A stretch of 64,000 nucleotides of DNA, from positions 56,999,415-57,063,414 of the forward strand of contig OY987300.1 of the NCBI GenBank assembly GCA_963920635.1, written 5' to 3'. The position numbers and the translations under genes are program-made. The notes under the pieces are model-generated. The model did no database searches and was not told the origin of the DNA. It was given only the letters and a program-made list of their open reading frames with translations. Shown piece after piece: positions 48,508 to 60,621 of this stretch (position 1 is its first letter; each line of letters begins with the position of its first letter). This DNA comes from Pseudeuparius sepicola (lineage: Eukaryota > Arthropoda > Insecta > Coleoptera > Anthribidae).

Positions 48508-48673
48508 TGTTGGAATATATTGACAGTTTCTTGGGAATAGATTTGCTCTTGTGTGACCATCTTAAAAAAGTTGCTTAAAAAAAACAGACCAGACAATAGC
48601 TAGGAACTAAAAACTCAGGTTCGAAATGAATGTAACACTATTTCCCAAGAAACTGTCAGTATATCCGGAACAA
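48508..48673. mobile_element. 165-bp MITE with 33-bp inverted ends
   Basis: The left TTGACAGTTTCTTGGGAATA is mirrored by TATTTCCCAAGAAACTGTCA at the right, and the match extends outward through TTGTTGGAATATA against TATATCCGGAACAA. Target duplication not found. Non-coding. Confidence 0.6.
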
Positions 48674-51600
48674 ATTGTCACAGATGCGCCTTTTATACAA
48701 AAAAAAAAATTAAGTACGAGTATTTCCCTGAAAAACTTTTCGTTTTCGAGAAAATGAATTTAATCCTTATTTTATGTATACTGTGTGTACTTATAGTCAG
48801 TTGCCGCGAGAACTGCATATAATCTTCATATTTAGGTATAAAACTTTTGATTTCGGTACAATTTGGTGGCTAGTTTAATTTCATTGTTTACAGCTTTGGA
48901 GATTTTTAATATTCTATTTTACTATTTTGGCAACTTAGTCACCATATGCAGAAATTATATAGAAGTCACTTCTAGTGCAACTTATTCAATAAGTGCAGTT
49001 CACTGGCACCGTTTAGGATACCCCCTAGGTAGTCACAGTCCAGTTGTTCTATAGGGGGAAGCTTTTTTGTTCCTAAAAGTTTTGAAAAAAGCTGTTTTTT
49101 GTCTAGTATTATTTTATATTGAGAAAAACTCTTAACAATTTGGAATTTTAATATCTATAGACTCTTTTATATATATAGGTAGGTATATCATCTGTTTAGC
49201 AGAAATGTTATATACAAACATATTGCAACTTTAATTATTTTTAATTTTTTCATTACATTAATCTTGGCGCCCTTAAAATTTCTTTGTATTTTTATAATTT
49301 TATATTTTTTTTACTTAAAACATAACTTTATTACCAAGCGTTATTTCGATATTTTTCCATAGGTGATTTTGTTTTTGGCCACTGATTATATTGCCGGCTA
49401 AGGGGAATGTTTTTTAATACACCCTAGTAGGTGAAATTATGTGTGTGAACCAAGCTGTATACACATCTATCTGTCCCACCATTCTTTCTTGCGATTTTAG
49501 AGCTTGTTTGTTTTCCAAAATTCACTCAGCTAGAGCATATTAAAACGGCTTATCTAATGGTTGAGTGTGAATTATTATGGTTCCAAACTGGCAACAGCAC
49601 ATTTGCCCGAGATCCAGGACCGGTTCAGTTTTCTACACTGCCGACTGGCTCAGTGGCTGCAGTAAATTATTGCATATTAATCTCTTCGCTGCAGTATTAG
49701 TTACGTTAATTATACGCCGCCATGTTGGAGACGGCCACCCCACAGGACCGTACTTTCCCTACAACTACGATTCTTCCGTTTTAGTTAAATTTTCCGTTTT
49801 AGTTAAATTTAAAAAATTTAAAGATATTGCCAACGTACAGTGCAAGACAGCGGCAAAAGTGTCTTGTGCCTACTATAATTATTTTTTGTTATTATTTGTA
49901 TTCAATTCAATTTGTAGTTTTTATTATCCCCTAAATTTCAACCCGATAAATATTTTAGAATAATGTAATCCGACTATGTATATTAAGATCTACGTTATGT
50001 TATTCCTACACAGGGTGTTCCTCCCTTATGCCAGGCCCCCATTCTTAAAACACACCGCAAAATAAACATTATGCTCCTTATCACTCTCAGTGATCACAAC
50101 TAATCGTCTTTCTTAAACCGCTACTCCCAACGTCGTTCTTTTAAAAGAAATCCGTCCCTGTGTAACCCTTATGAATGCTGAATTGAGATAAATTGAGACC
50201 ACAGCGGTGGCCAATCTTCGAAGTATCAAGAAACAAAAAGGCACCCCTTTCTTCGTAATTAAAACATGCGCACAAAGCATCCTCCCGAGTGATTTATAAA
50301 AACTCTGTACAAGCATGCTCGATGATAAACGGTATCCGAGTTTCGAAATTAATTTAAACAACAAATTACAGTTTGCGATAACGTATGGATTATTAAAAGC
50401 ATAATAACACATGTTTTAATGCATATTGTAATTCTATTAATTGAGAAATATTAAGAGTGTTCTGCTGTAAATTAATTTCGCCAATGTTGGATATTTTCTA
50501 GTCGGACGTGCGCGCCTGTATGTAAACCTGGCACACAGGATCATAAATAAGGCATAATGCATTAGTTGGTCGTACGCGGCGAATATATCCCAATTACACT
50601 GACCAGATTATTCGAAATTCAATTAGAAAATACAGAACTATTCATTTCCCACTAATTCGGTAGCTTTTTGTTGCATGACAACATCCACCATAAGTTTAAG
50701 ACTTTAGTCGACTTAAACATTAAAATGCATCTCAAATTTTAATAGGGAATTTCTGGGGCCATTCTAAGTCCACTTTTACTATCTTTTCATTTCTACTATG
50801 TCCAAAGAGTATCTTTTTCATTAAAATTACCTACCTACCTTTTCAAAGTATTTTCAAAGCATTCTATGGACAAGCAATTGGTGTGTTCACAATATAATTT
50901 TCAATTGTAACCAAAATCGATAGTGCACAAAGGACAGCAGCTCGAGGGATGCGCGCTTCTCAAGTAAGACAATGACGGCAAGCTAACGAGACAACGTTCG
51001 GCGAATTTAAATAAACGGAGGTACTTTTCTCTATTTTTTAGGTACAAAAAATAGTGTCTGATTTTTGTTTTTTTTTTCTTTTTATAGCGTTTAAACATGA
51101 CTTTTTAACATTCCTGTTGAAGAATTGGCTGTATCATTGAAGAATTGGCTGCATCAATCCGACATTTAAAAAAAAAGTTAATTGGGTTTTTCGGCACAGA
51201 AATATGAATCAAAGTGATTAAAAGACACTTTTTTCAAGTTGACAGAAAAAATCATAAATGCCTAACATTAAAAGAACGAACCTTTGAACGTAACTCAAAA
51301 AATAACTTCAACAAATGTGTTGCTGAATGTTCAGTGGAATTCGGTAAAATATTATTACCAGTTATTCAAAGATAAGTTAATATAGATAATTTCGAAGCGT
51401 CCATGCAAGGGCACACAATGTCAGATAAAAGTAGTTTTGAGTTATCACACAAAAACTGTTTGCATAGTAGCAATAGATTATTTATTTAATGAAAATGCCA
51501 GTAAAAATACCTATGATGGCACTTATCGATAAAACAATTTGAGCATTTTTTTGGAAAATAACTGAAAAATATTCATTTTTATTTGTGGCATAAGTGTTAT

Positions 51601-51859
51601 TTTGAACAATTTATTAACAAAACAAAAGAAAACACTATTCAGAACATTAATATACCATATTCTAATAATAAAACGTGTAGGTTTTAATCGTCATAATACT
51701 ATTATCTCGCAGTTAAACAACAATACATTTACTGAGTATAAGCACTAGGACTGCTCGCTACTTATATTTTGGAAGTTAATTTTGCAAAAACCACGCGGAG
51801 AAAGCAGCTGTTTTGGAAACAGGCATGTAATATTGTCATATATTAGAGTAATGCTGCAA
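48674..51859. other. Long intergenic stretch
   Basis: About 3.2 kb of AT-rich DNA with no gene. TTCCGTTTTAGTTAAAT occurs twice in tandem (about 49785-49818). ACACAGGGTGTTCCTCCC at about 50011 is a lone element end. A 128-codon frame at 49577-49963 is unrecognised and crosses the tandem repeat. Confidence 0.3.
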
Positions 51860-51867
51860 TCTATTAG

Positions 51868-51905
51868 CACAGATCTATATAGCTGCGAAGCTATATAGGT
51901 CTGTG
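51868..51905. mobile_element. Ultra-short palindromic element, copy 3
   Basis: A 38-base hairpin with arm CACAGATCTATATAGCT, loop GCGA and the returning AGCTATATAGGTCTGTG (one C-to-T change breaks a pair). CTATTAG flanks it on both sides (51861-51867, 51906-51912), an exact 7-base repeat. In this copy an 8-base repeat would need one mismatch. Confidence 0.8.
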
Positions 51906-51912
51906 CTATTAG

Positions 51913-53608
51913 TAAATCTAAACATATAAAAGTGACTAGAAAAACCGAAATACAGAAAGTTGTCTTATGTGGACAAGTTCAGTTTTGTAGTAATCATTAA
52001 ATTACTAAAGTTGTTGAAGTTATTTTTTGAATTAAGTAATGTTCAAAGTTTCGTTCTTTTAATGTTAAGCATTTATGATTTTTCTTGGCAACTTGAAAAA
52101 CTTGTCTTGTAATCAGTTTAATTGAGGTTTCTGTGGCAAAAATATACCTTATTATTATTAAAAATTAAATGAAATGGCTATAAATTTAACATCGCCGCCA
52201 AGTTGGATTTTAAAATAACGACCATTTTAAAATTTCGTTTGATAAACAAAAAAATTATAGCCAAAAAAAGTCCAAAATGTTTTGGCTCACCCAGAATACT
52301 CCGGAAACTTTTCAAACTGAACTGGTAGGTATAGTCTTGAGTGAAGGAATATATAAAGAGGCACAACAAGAGAGCAATGAAATTTAGATTGTTGTTGGCG
52401 GCGAGTTTCGATAGAGGTTATTACATTCTTTCTATTCACCCAAGGGTATAACAACAATATATTGTTTCACTTAACGGTGACAAAAATATAGATTCACGGT
52501 ATTGTTCCTTAATAGCTTTATCTGTGTGGTCTACTAATTGCCCTATACCACTGGGATTACTATGGTTTTCTAGGGTTTTCCGTAGTACTTGAGCGAATGC
52601 AATCCTAGTTCTATCGGGAAAAGTCGACCCTAGCCGCAAATGGCAACGAAGACAAAATAATAGTAATTGCCCCCCTCCCCGCACAAGCATTCGGTTGCTT
52701 CTGGGGTACTCCTAGTTTGGAGTACTGTGAAGGTGAGAATTATTATTATTATTATCATTATATTATATTTTTGCCAAATGTTTTTTTCTCCAAATAGCAT
52801 CTATCAGCAATACGTACGAAAGTATCAAATGCTTTATAGTGCATATCGTCAGTTTTTATAGTAGGTATCTCTTACTATTACATCCTAACTGTTAGTAGGT
52901 ACTAATACAAGAAGTAACCCCATCGTAAAATGGTAGTTACAGATAGAATGCGCCCGTGTTCTAATAAATCCCATTTGAAAAAATGCCGGCAACCGCAGCA
53001 CTCATGGCAATATGACAGCCCATGTTTTACGTGCATTGTCCGCAAATAAAACATCTGAATGTTAAGCGGGCCCGCCATAACTCGTGTGAGTAGAACGCGT
53101 ACAACATGGCGATATCTTCATATAACGCCGTTCCGAACAGGTACTCGTATTTCTTGTATCAGTACTAGGAAACACCCTGCTGGTCCGTGGAGTTATATAT
53201 TGCGTCCGACTTTTGTGCTGCTTTGTAGTAGTACCAGCTAGGCGCGTTCTATCGCCGCGCCATCTTATCTGGACTTGGTATTTTCTCATTATATTCCTTA
53301 CCTTTAGCGCAGCCCATATTTCTATCGCTTCATAAATTCGCTTTTGGTGTCTAAGGCGGCTTGAAGCCAGAAGTTACAGATGTAGTGCACAGGGATTTAA
53401 GTCGTAACCGTAGTACTTGTAGACTATAGCAGGTTTTTAAGCGGGCACATTTTTAAATCGTATATTATGCATACAAATGTTCATAGTTCATAGAATTAGT
53501 AACTTGTTGCCACTGTTATGAATGAAAACCAAAGATTGTCAGGATATATAGTATCCAAATTTCCAAAGCTAGTTTTGCTGTACCTACCTGCTTTTGCATT
53601 GAAGTATA
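51913..53608. other. Intergenic, with a possible MITE relative and an unassigned frame
   Basis: TTGAGTGAAGGAATATATAA at about 52335 repeats the left end of the MITE at 46088, and a weak mirror (TACATTCTTTCTATTCACCC) lies at about 52423-52442. A minus frame of 84 codons (52436-52690) has protein-like composition (RTRIAFAQVLRKTLENHS, HTDKAIKEQYRESI) but I cannot name it. It may be a decayed mobile-element protein. A (TTA)n tract is at about 52739-52760. Confidence 0.35.
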
Positions 53609-54059
53609 TACAGGGTGAGTCACAGCTAAAGGCAGATCCGAAAGCACAAGGTAGAATTCGCTAAAATAAGCACATAATATGTTTAATAAACATTAGCTCA
53701 AAAACGCTTGGTTCTCCATATACACCGTGTTGAAATTTTTACTTTCTTTCGAGCCCGTTTAGTAATTCCAACCAAATATTACCATTTTGTGCAATAATCT
53801 GGCCCCATTCAGATGACCAGCGGCGTACACTGAAAAAACAAATCCTTTGAGCAAAGAGATTATGATATTCAGCCAAGAGTTTTTCGGTTTTGAATAGGTC
53901 CAAATGCGAAGTCTCTTAAACCAAATCCCTAACTCTCTTAAAAGCATTCGCGGATTTTTTCTTATGCAAATAGCCCATTCTATTGGTTCAATAGCGAAAT
54001 TTCTTTTGTTCTAAGAACAACCAAATCAAATTTGTTCTCGACTTAAGATCTATCTCTTG

Positions 54060-54340
54060 ATACAATAGCTTTAAATATCTAGTGGCAAGACATTTCGAAC
54101 TTGGCTTAAAATAATTATTCTTGTTCCAAATACGGGATTGGTTTTAATTTGAAATCTTTCTCTGGGTTCAATAGCATTAAATATGTAGTATCAAGAGCTT
54201 TCAGACTTGGCTTCAAGTAATTATTCTTGTTCCAAATACGGGATTGGTTTTACTTTAAAATCTTTCTCTGGGTTCAATCGCATTAAATATCTAGTGACAA
54301 GAGCTTTCGGACTTGACTTAAAAAAATTGTTCTTGTTCTG
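54060..54340. repeat. Tandem repeat with 106-bp period
   Basis: TGTTCCAAATACGGGATTGG starts at 54122 and again at 54228. TTAAATAT-TAGT-CAAGA-CTTTC recurs about 54072, 54178 and 54284, giving roughly two and a half units. Each unit has the TCTCTGGGTTCAAT motif. It may be an amplified binding region of the CACTGAAAAAA element. Confidence 0.8.
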
Positions 54341-54747
54341 AGAGGGTAGTTTACTACGTTTTGGCTGCATTTTTTTTAAATTTCAATAAGGAGACCATAA
54401 AACGAAAAAAAACTTTATTAGAATTTATTACAAAAATAGAAAATGGATAAATATTGTTTATACAATGTTTTGTATAACCGCCTGACTGGCCATAGAAAAT
54501 CCCATGTAAATTTTAATCCGCTTAAAATATTGGCTTCCCTGTTTTACTGCAGAATTGTATTAGACTTTTTTCTTGGTTCAATTCTCTTAAAATATCAACT
54601 TCATCAATATTCTGCTCTGAAATAAAAAAAACTGTATATTTAATTATTCCATTATATTCCATTCCATTTTAAAATATTTGTATTTTTTCTAAATTTTTTT
54701 TTTTTTTACAATCATTATGTATTTTTATTGTTACTCGAGATTTCGTA

Positions 54748-55363
54748 GAGGATGTCCAATCTCTATAATATTTACACGATATAAAAAAAACTTGAGACAA
54801 AAATTGTTTGTACGAAAACACTACTTTTACCTCGACTTTTACTGATAGTCGGTATATTTAAATACACATACAAGGTGTCTCAAAAACAATATTTGTATGG
54901 TAAAGTATTTTTTTAATGGAATGGATTATTTTAAAATTCTAACTAAGTTGACCCTGAAAAACTAAGATAGGAAAATGAAAACCGGCGTTTGGCTCTATTT
55001 CAGATCATTTTAGATTTTACAGCCAGTGGAAGTGGTAAAAATGTCAACTTAATAATATAATATCTTAAAGACAATAATTGAAATTTAGGTATAGGGTATA
55101 CGGAACATAAAAATAATAATATATGAAATGAATCTAAACATCCAATAATATATACAGGGCGTTGCATTTAAAAAAATACTTGACAACAAAAACATTGTTC
55201 TTGAGATACCTTGTATATTCTGTAAAAGTATATAAGTGGTTTTCAAACAAAGACTTTTTGTCTCGAGTTTTTTTATATCGAATATTACAGGTAGCGAAGA
55301 TGTTTTGTGTATAAGCATAGAAGGTAGATTCTTCTATGGTATAAGTAGAGATGGGGCACCCTG
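54748..55363. mobile_element. Fold-back element nested at the third level
   Basis: The arms mirror each other: GAGGATGTCCAATCTCTA against the reverse of CAGGGTGCCCCATCTCTA, CGATATAAAAAAAACTTGAG against CGATATAAAAAAACTCGAG, and TACAAGGTGTCTCAAAAACA against TACAAGGTATCTCAAGAACA. TA flanks both ends (54746-54747, 55364-55365). The left arm has about 30 extra bases. Non-coding. Confidence 0.7.
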
Positions 55364-56772
55364 TAAACATGTAATATGTATGTATATTAACACTTTTCAT
55401 GCACATCGGGGTTAATATAAATTAAGAAAAAATTTCTCTTTAGAACCAGAACAAACTCATTTAAAAACGCGTCAATTGCATGAAACAAAGCCCATGGTGT
55501 TTGCGCAAAGGAAAATTATTTTAGTCCAATAGTCATTTTGTTCAATTGAAAAACATTCGGATTTGGGCCAAATCCGCGAGGTTTTGGGTCAACCGAATTT
55601 GACTTGTCTCGAGAGAAATTTTACATTCGAGTCGCCATGTCGCTATACCCTCGAAACTTTTAAAAATTATTTATGCATTTTTGTAGGTTTTCTTAATGAG
55701 CCTGGTACCTATAATATATTTGATCTAAAAATAATATCAATGTTTTATACGAGCCTTTTATCAAAATTTGTACACCTAGCTGTTAAATACACCGTTTTGT
55801 TTTATTTATTATATTATGAAGACTAAAACCTTCATGGCTTGTACTTAGTAACTTGAAACAGGTATGGAAATAATAATATGAGCCATTGGCTATAAAAAGT
55901 GATAAACTAAAAACATAGATTTTTATGTTAACATGACGTGTTAAATAATATACTTGCCACTTATGGTTTGTATGTAAGACTAATAATTCTGTATCTAGAA
56001 CAGACGCTATGGCAGACAACAACCGGCTTTAGACTCGACTTTAGATAATACAAATATTTCATAATATTAACATAATGTTTAAACAAAACATCAAGCAATT
56101 TTCACAAAAATACATGTACTTATTATACTTGCCTTCAAATTTAGGCAGCAAATGACTCAGACGGTATTGTTCTAAAAATTATTTCACCGACGCCATTGTA
56201 CGATACACTTGCGACCTTGCACACACAACTATAACATCCACTTCGATTGAAAATAAAAACACGCCTCGCGTCGAATCAAATCTTCTTGGAGTTGTGGTGG
56301 GGAGTGTTGTTTTTGCTCCAAAAGCGGACGACTGGAAATTCGAACTATTTCTCTTGCACTAAAAGATTGTGCATGGGTTACCGTATGATATTGTAAAAAG
56401 ATCTTTCAAACTACGCGGTCTTTTCCCAATAGCGTCTAGGATTTTAAAGCAAAAGCTTTAAATATGAATTAAAACATTTATCTCTTGAATGAAATGCTTA
56501 ATTTCTGCGATTTTAAAGCAAGAGCTTTGGATTTTGTCTGGAGTAAAAAAACATCCAAGAGAAAATTATTTTCGTTTCAAGAGAACCATTTTTCTTGTTG
56601 CAATATAAATTCTCTCAATTCAAATACCATTCGTTTGAAGCAAAATATTTTCTCTTGTCTACAAGAAGTGGCGCTCAAAAGCAACTCAAGAGCGTTGGGG
56701 ACTTTGGGCCAAAGGCCTCTATTTTTTCAGTGTAGATACAAATAGTTACTCTAAATAATTGTAAAAGAAGTA

Positions 56773-58395
56773 GTACGGTCCTGTGCAAAAACGAAAAATT
56801 TTTCCTTCTTTGGATAGCCCATTCAGTTTGAAACAAAAAGTGACTTTTGGTATTTTTTTATATCTGGTACAGTTTTTAGTAATTTCGGATTTTTTAAACT
56901 AGTGCGAAATCAATTATGCTAGCTTTTAAAATAAAGTAAATACTCCTAACATTTTATTGTTTAAGGTGGCAACTGAACATTGCTTAATGCATTTTCTAAT
57001 TTGCCTTTTCTTTTTCGTTTCTTTTGCTATTTATTATTTTTAAACAAGCGAACTGGAATTTAATTTTGTCTGTATCGAGTTATCCCTGAAAAACGAGTAT
57101 TGATTATTTTTTGAAGTGTCAAATTAGTTTACTAGTGTGTACTACCTACGTTTGCAAATATGCCTTATAAATTTACTAACTTACTAACTACTAAAATATG
57201 GCGATATAATATTTTGTTCTGGGTTTTGTGACGGAAATGCTGAGGCTGCTGCAACGGAATACCGAAGACGTTTTTCGAATATAAACAAGTATCCGGGACC
57301 AAGGGTTTTTGCAAGAACCTACATTAGCATCAGAAGTTGCGGATCCTGTTGGCCAACAGGGCATGAAAATGCGTTAAATAGAGACGCTCCAGAAAACTGT
57401 AAGCAGAATATTAAAAAAAGATCGCAGACACACATTTCATATTCGGCCTGTACAAGAATTATTGCCTTTAGATCATCAGAAAAGAACCGAATTTTGTGAA
57501 TCTCTAAGACAAATGATACAAAATGATCCCATTTTTGAAGAAAATACTAGATATGGACCGATGAGGCAACTTTCACTCGTAGAGGTATTACAAATTTTAG
57601 AAATTTGCACATATATTATGGGCTTTTGATAACCTTCATGCAACACGAATAAGAAATTATCAACAAGAAATTCGCGTGAACGTCTGGATGGGACTCATTG
57701 TGTGACCCTTTTATTTTCCCGCAAAACTTAAATTCAACAGAATTTTTAAATTTTCTGGAGCAACACTTGCAAAACCAATTAGAAGATGTCCCATTAAATA
57801 TCCGAGCAAATTTCTGGTGGCAGTTAGATGGAGCTCCGCCGCATTTCGGTCGTAATGTTAAACAGTGGCTTAACCACAATTTTGCAAATGCATGGATTGG
57901 AAGAGGAGGACCGATTGCATGCCCCCTAGGTCCCCCGATCTTACCCCTTTAGATTTTTGTCTTTGGGGTGGATGAAGCATGATCGTTTATAAAACACCTG
58001 TGAATACCATGGATGAGTTAATTGAGCGGATCAACGACGCTGCTAATGTTATCAGAAACAGACCTAACAGGCTGAGGGAGATACATTGGCAAATTGGGAA
58101 GCGCATAGAAAATTAGTTGTTAATGGAGGACATTTTGAACAATTATTAAATTAGCATTTCTTTCTAAAACTTGTTAAAATCAATCTTATCGATAAAATAA
58201 AATTTACAAAATGGTAATATTCAGTAAACAACTTATTGTGTATTTTAAATGCCAGCATAATCGCCTTCGAACTAGTTTAAAAAATCCGAAATTACTGTAC
58301 CAGATGTAAAAAAAATACCAAGAGTCGCTTTTTGTTCCAAACTGAATGGGCTATCCAAAGGAGGAAAAAGTGTTCGTTTTTGCACAGGACCGTAC
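56773..58395 (+). mobile_element. Mariner-like core with 130-bp inverted ends
   Basis: GTACGGTCCTGTGCAAAAAC at the left is mirrored by GTTTTTGCACAGGACCGTAC at the right, with TA outside each. The mirror continues about 130 bp through GGATAGCCCATTCAGTTTG and AATCCGAAATTACTGTACC. The transposase remnant lies between. These may be the element's true ends, with the outer 38 and 260 bases of mirrored DNA belonging to a separate fold-back element, or they may be internal landmarks of one long arm. Confidence 0.7.
57208..58150 (+). pseudogene. Decayed Tc1/mariner-superfamily DDE transposase, apparently DD41D
   Basis: The N-terminal part reads GFCDGNAEAAATEYRRRF then PGPRVFARTY, the helix-turn-helix region common in insect mariner-like transposases. 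First catalytic Asp: WTDEATFTRRG (about 57554). Second: WQLDGAPPHFGRNVKQWL (Asp codon at 57827). Third: DLTPLDFCLWG (Asp codon at 57952, after a one-base loss near 57925). I count 41 residues between the second and third, so DD41D rather than the usual DD34D. The tail VYKTPVNTMDELIERINDAA follows. Several stops and frameshifts make it inactive. Confidence 0.8.
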
Positions 58396-59050
58396 TAATT
58401 TTTTTTTCAATTATTTGAGTAACTATTTGTATCTACGCCGCTGGTCATCTGAATGGGGCCCAATTATTGCACAAAATGGCAACCCACCAGAGCGTAATGT
58501 GTACCAAATTTGGTTGGAATTACTAAACGGACTGGAAAGAAATTTAAAAAATATGTTATTTTTGGAAAATTTAAACACGCTGTATATAGAGAACCAAGAG
58601 TTTTTGAGCTAATGTTTATTAAGCATATGTGCTTATTTTAGCAAATTCTACCTTACGTTTTCGGCTCTGCCTTTAGATGTGACTCACCCGTATGGTAGGT
58701 GATGATTGACGTTACTGTTGAGGGAACAAATTCTTTCAACGACTGAACTTCGGCATGTTCTTAAAGTATAGACTAGGCGGGCTCAGTTCTAGTTAGAAAT
58801 AATTATAGGTGCCATAGGTTTACAATGAATATTCTCATCACATATGCAGATCCGGCAATGTTTTGACAAACCATATATCTTCGTGATTATTGAAGATATA
58901 AAAATTAATTAAGGAAGTACTTATAGGTTTTAAATATTAACAAATTACGTAATCTGTAAACAAGGAAGTGATAAATTCATTAAAGGCTATACACGGTGGT
59001 TGACCACGACTTCAATAAAAACGCATTTCATGGAGTAGACCCTGCGCGAA

Positions 59051-59252
59051 TACATTCTTGGAAAAATAAAATTATTAACAAGCAAGGACCAGCCGTAATA
59101 TTTAGTTAAAGTCATAACAAAGATAAAGACAAAATTTAAACACGACATCAGTCAAAATGGTAAAATTTAAATGCTGATTAGGGGTTGAAATTATTTTTTT
59201 GCGATTTCCGGCGAAAGATGACATCCTAGCGGAAAATGTCCTATAGGTAAAC
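59051..59252 (+). repeat. Dispersed repeat, copy 2
   Basis: Same orientation and order of blocks as 16808-17000: CTTGGAAAAATAAAATTATT, CATCAGTCAAAATGGTAAAA, TTTTTTTGCGATTTCCGGC, CCTAGCGGAAAATGTCCTAT. Unclassified. Confidence 0.6.
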
Positions 59253-59528
59253 CGAAAATTGAAGACATTTGTGGACCAAAAAAATAAATGATGTAAGTAA
59301 TTTTTAAGCACAATACCAACCCCTTACACAAATACAACAAAATATCGAAAAAATGCGGCATTTGCGGATAAAGCATGTTGGGATCAATATATACTCTATT
59401 TTCTCCTTCAAGTAAATGGCGTATTAATTAGAACGTAGCCATAGTAGCAACTAAATATCCATAAATCTCAAATTATAAATAAAGCTAAAAATTGTACTTG
59501 GGAAAATAATAGTATATCTATTATACAC

Positions 59529-59915
59529 TTAGGTTGAGAAGTGAGGTATTATATACTGAGCTTTTTTATATCCTGAGGCGGGTAGCGCCGAAGGATATAA
59601 TATGCGAGGTAAATAATGGCCTTCTCAACCGAAGCGTATATAGAATTTTTTTTACTACTAACATTGAAATATTGCCATATTTTAGTTTATTTTAGTCATT
59701 TCTCGCTTTTTTCAAATACTTCGAAATATCAAGTAGCCTGGGAGTTCAGTGGTCAAGCTGATAGTGACACTAATCTTGAAATGTCATAGAAAATGTTTCA
59801 TTATTTACCTAGGTATTTTTTTATTATCATTATTTACCTTGGGTGAGAAATATTACTCCTCATCAGAGGAATGAGGTAAGTAATGGTGATTTCTCAGGTT
59901 GGTAGTAAAAAAATA
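59529..59915. repeat. Two related palindromic units
   Basis: The first unit (59529-59640) pairs CTTAGGTTGAGAAG with CTTCTCAACCGAAG around an inner GGCGGGTAGCGCC hairpin. The second (about 59836-59915) has GGGTGAGAAATATTACTCCTC facing GAGGTAAGTAATGGTGATTTCTC. The GAGGTAA-TAATGG block is shared, so both derive from one small MITE-like family. Boundaries are approximate. Confidence 0.5.
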
Positions 59916-60621
59916 TATTTTACCTCTTTAGCACCTAGCTTGTTTAATAACGTCTGTAGAAAAAATTGTAGTATGATTTATGTGTTAAAAGTGTTTTTAT
60001 TATGTCACTTTAGCTCTAACACCATACATTACTATCATTAATAACTACTATGCTTTTAAGATAGGTATTTAGTTATAATGAACTCTGGATGTAATAAAGT
60101 AGTCCAACCATAAGCGTACGCAGAAGAGAGTTGGGAAGGTCAAAGCGTACACATACCCTCCTTTTGATCCGTTTGTTCTTTGAATTTTGTTACTAAAATT
60201 ACCTACACAAAAAATATTTTCCTAACGAACAAATCTGTGCATATTTATCCCAAAATACACAGGTTTGTAAAATTTGTAATTTTAACATCCTATATTTTGA
60301 AATAGAGGCGTGCAAATAAAAAATGGCATATAAGAAAAGTCGAATTATTTTAGTCAAAAAAATCTGGGTTGAATGGATAGAGCAACTTTTTTGAAACACC
60401 CTGTATATTACCTGTTATGGTTTAGCAAAAAATGAGAAAAACAAATAATAAATTAGGAAAAAATCTCAAAAGTTCAGCATCTCCTCGTATCTCCTGACAG
60501 TTTTAAAATTTATTTAGGTGGTGTCTCTAATAAAGAGTTAGTGCGTTTATTTTTTTAGCCAACTAAAAACTAGGATGATGCAGTTCTTTTCCAGGGAATC
60601 CGAATTTTCAGAATTGACATA

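Larger units (their letters stand above)
53828..56732. mobile_element. 2.9 kb element with CACTGAAAAAA ends and subterminal motif arrays
   Basis: CACTGAAAAAACA at the left faces TATTTTTTCAGTG at the right, with TA on both outer sides (53826-53827, 56733-56734). The terminal inverted repeat is only about 11 bases. Both end regions are instead filled with variants of TCTCTTG-GTTCAA and its reverse (TCAAGAGA), from about 53900 to 54610 and from 56340 to 56710. A 106-bp tandem repeat lies in the left part and another fold-back element (54748-55363) in the middle. I see no transposase. The superfamily is unclear. TA duplication would fit Tc1/mariner. Confidence 0.75.
53611..58690. mobile_element. 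Fold-back transposon with transposase core, split by a nested element
   Basis: Ends CAGGGTGAGTCACA and the mirror TGTGACTCACCCG lie between TA pairs (53609-53610, 58691-58692). The right arm (about 58246-58690) is continuous. The left arm is the same sequence in two parts, 53611-53827 and 56733-56930, separated by a 2.9 kb insertion. The matching point in the right arm (GGCGTAGATAC, reverse) is unbroken. Between the arms is a decayed mariner-like transposase. Without the insertion the element would be about 2.2 kb. It is either one transposon with arms of about 430 bp, or a fold-back MITE with a mariner element (56773-58395) inserted near its centre. Confidence 0.85.

Noticed and set aside
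59858..59890. Minus-strand CTGATGAG as a hammerhead core
   Set aside because: No GAAA follows at the right distance. It belongs to a small palindromic repeat.
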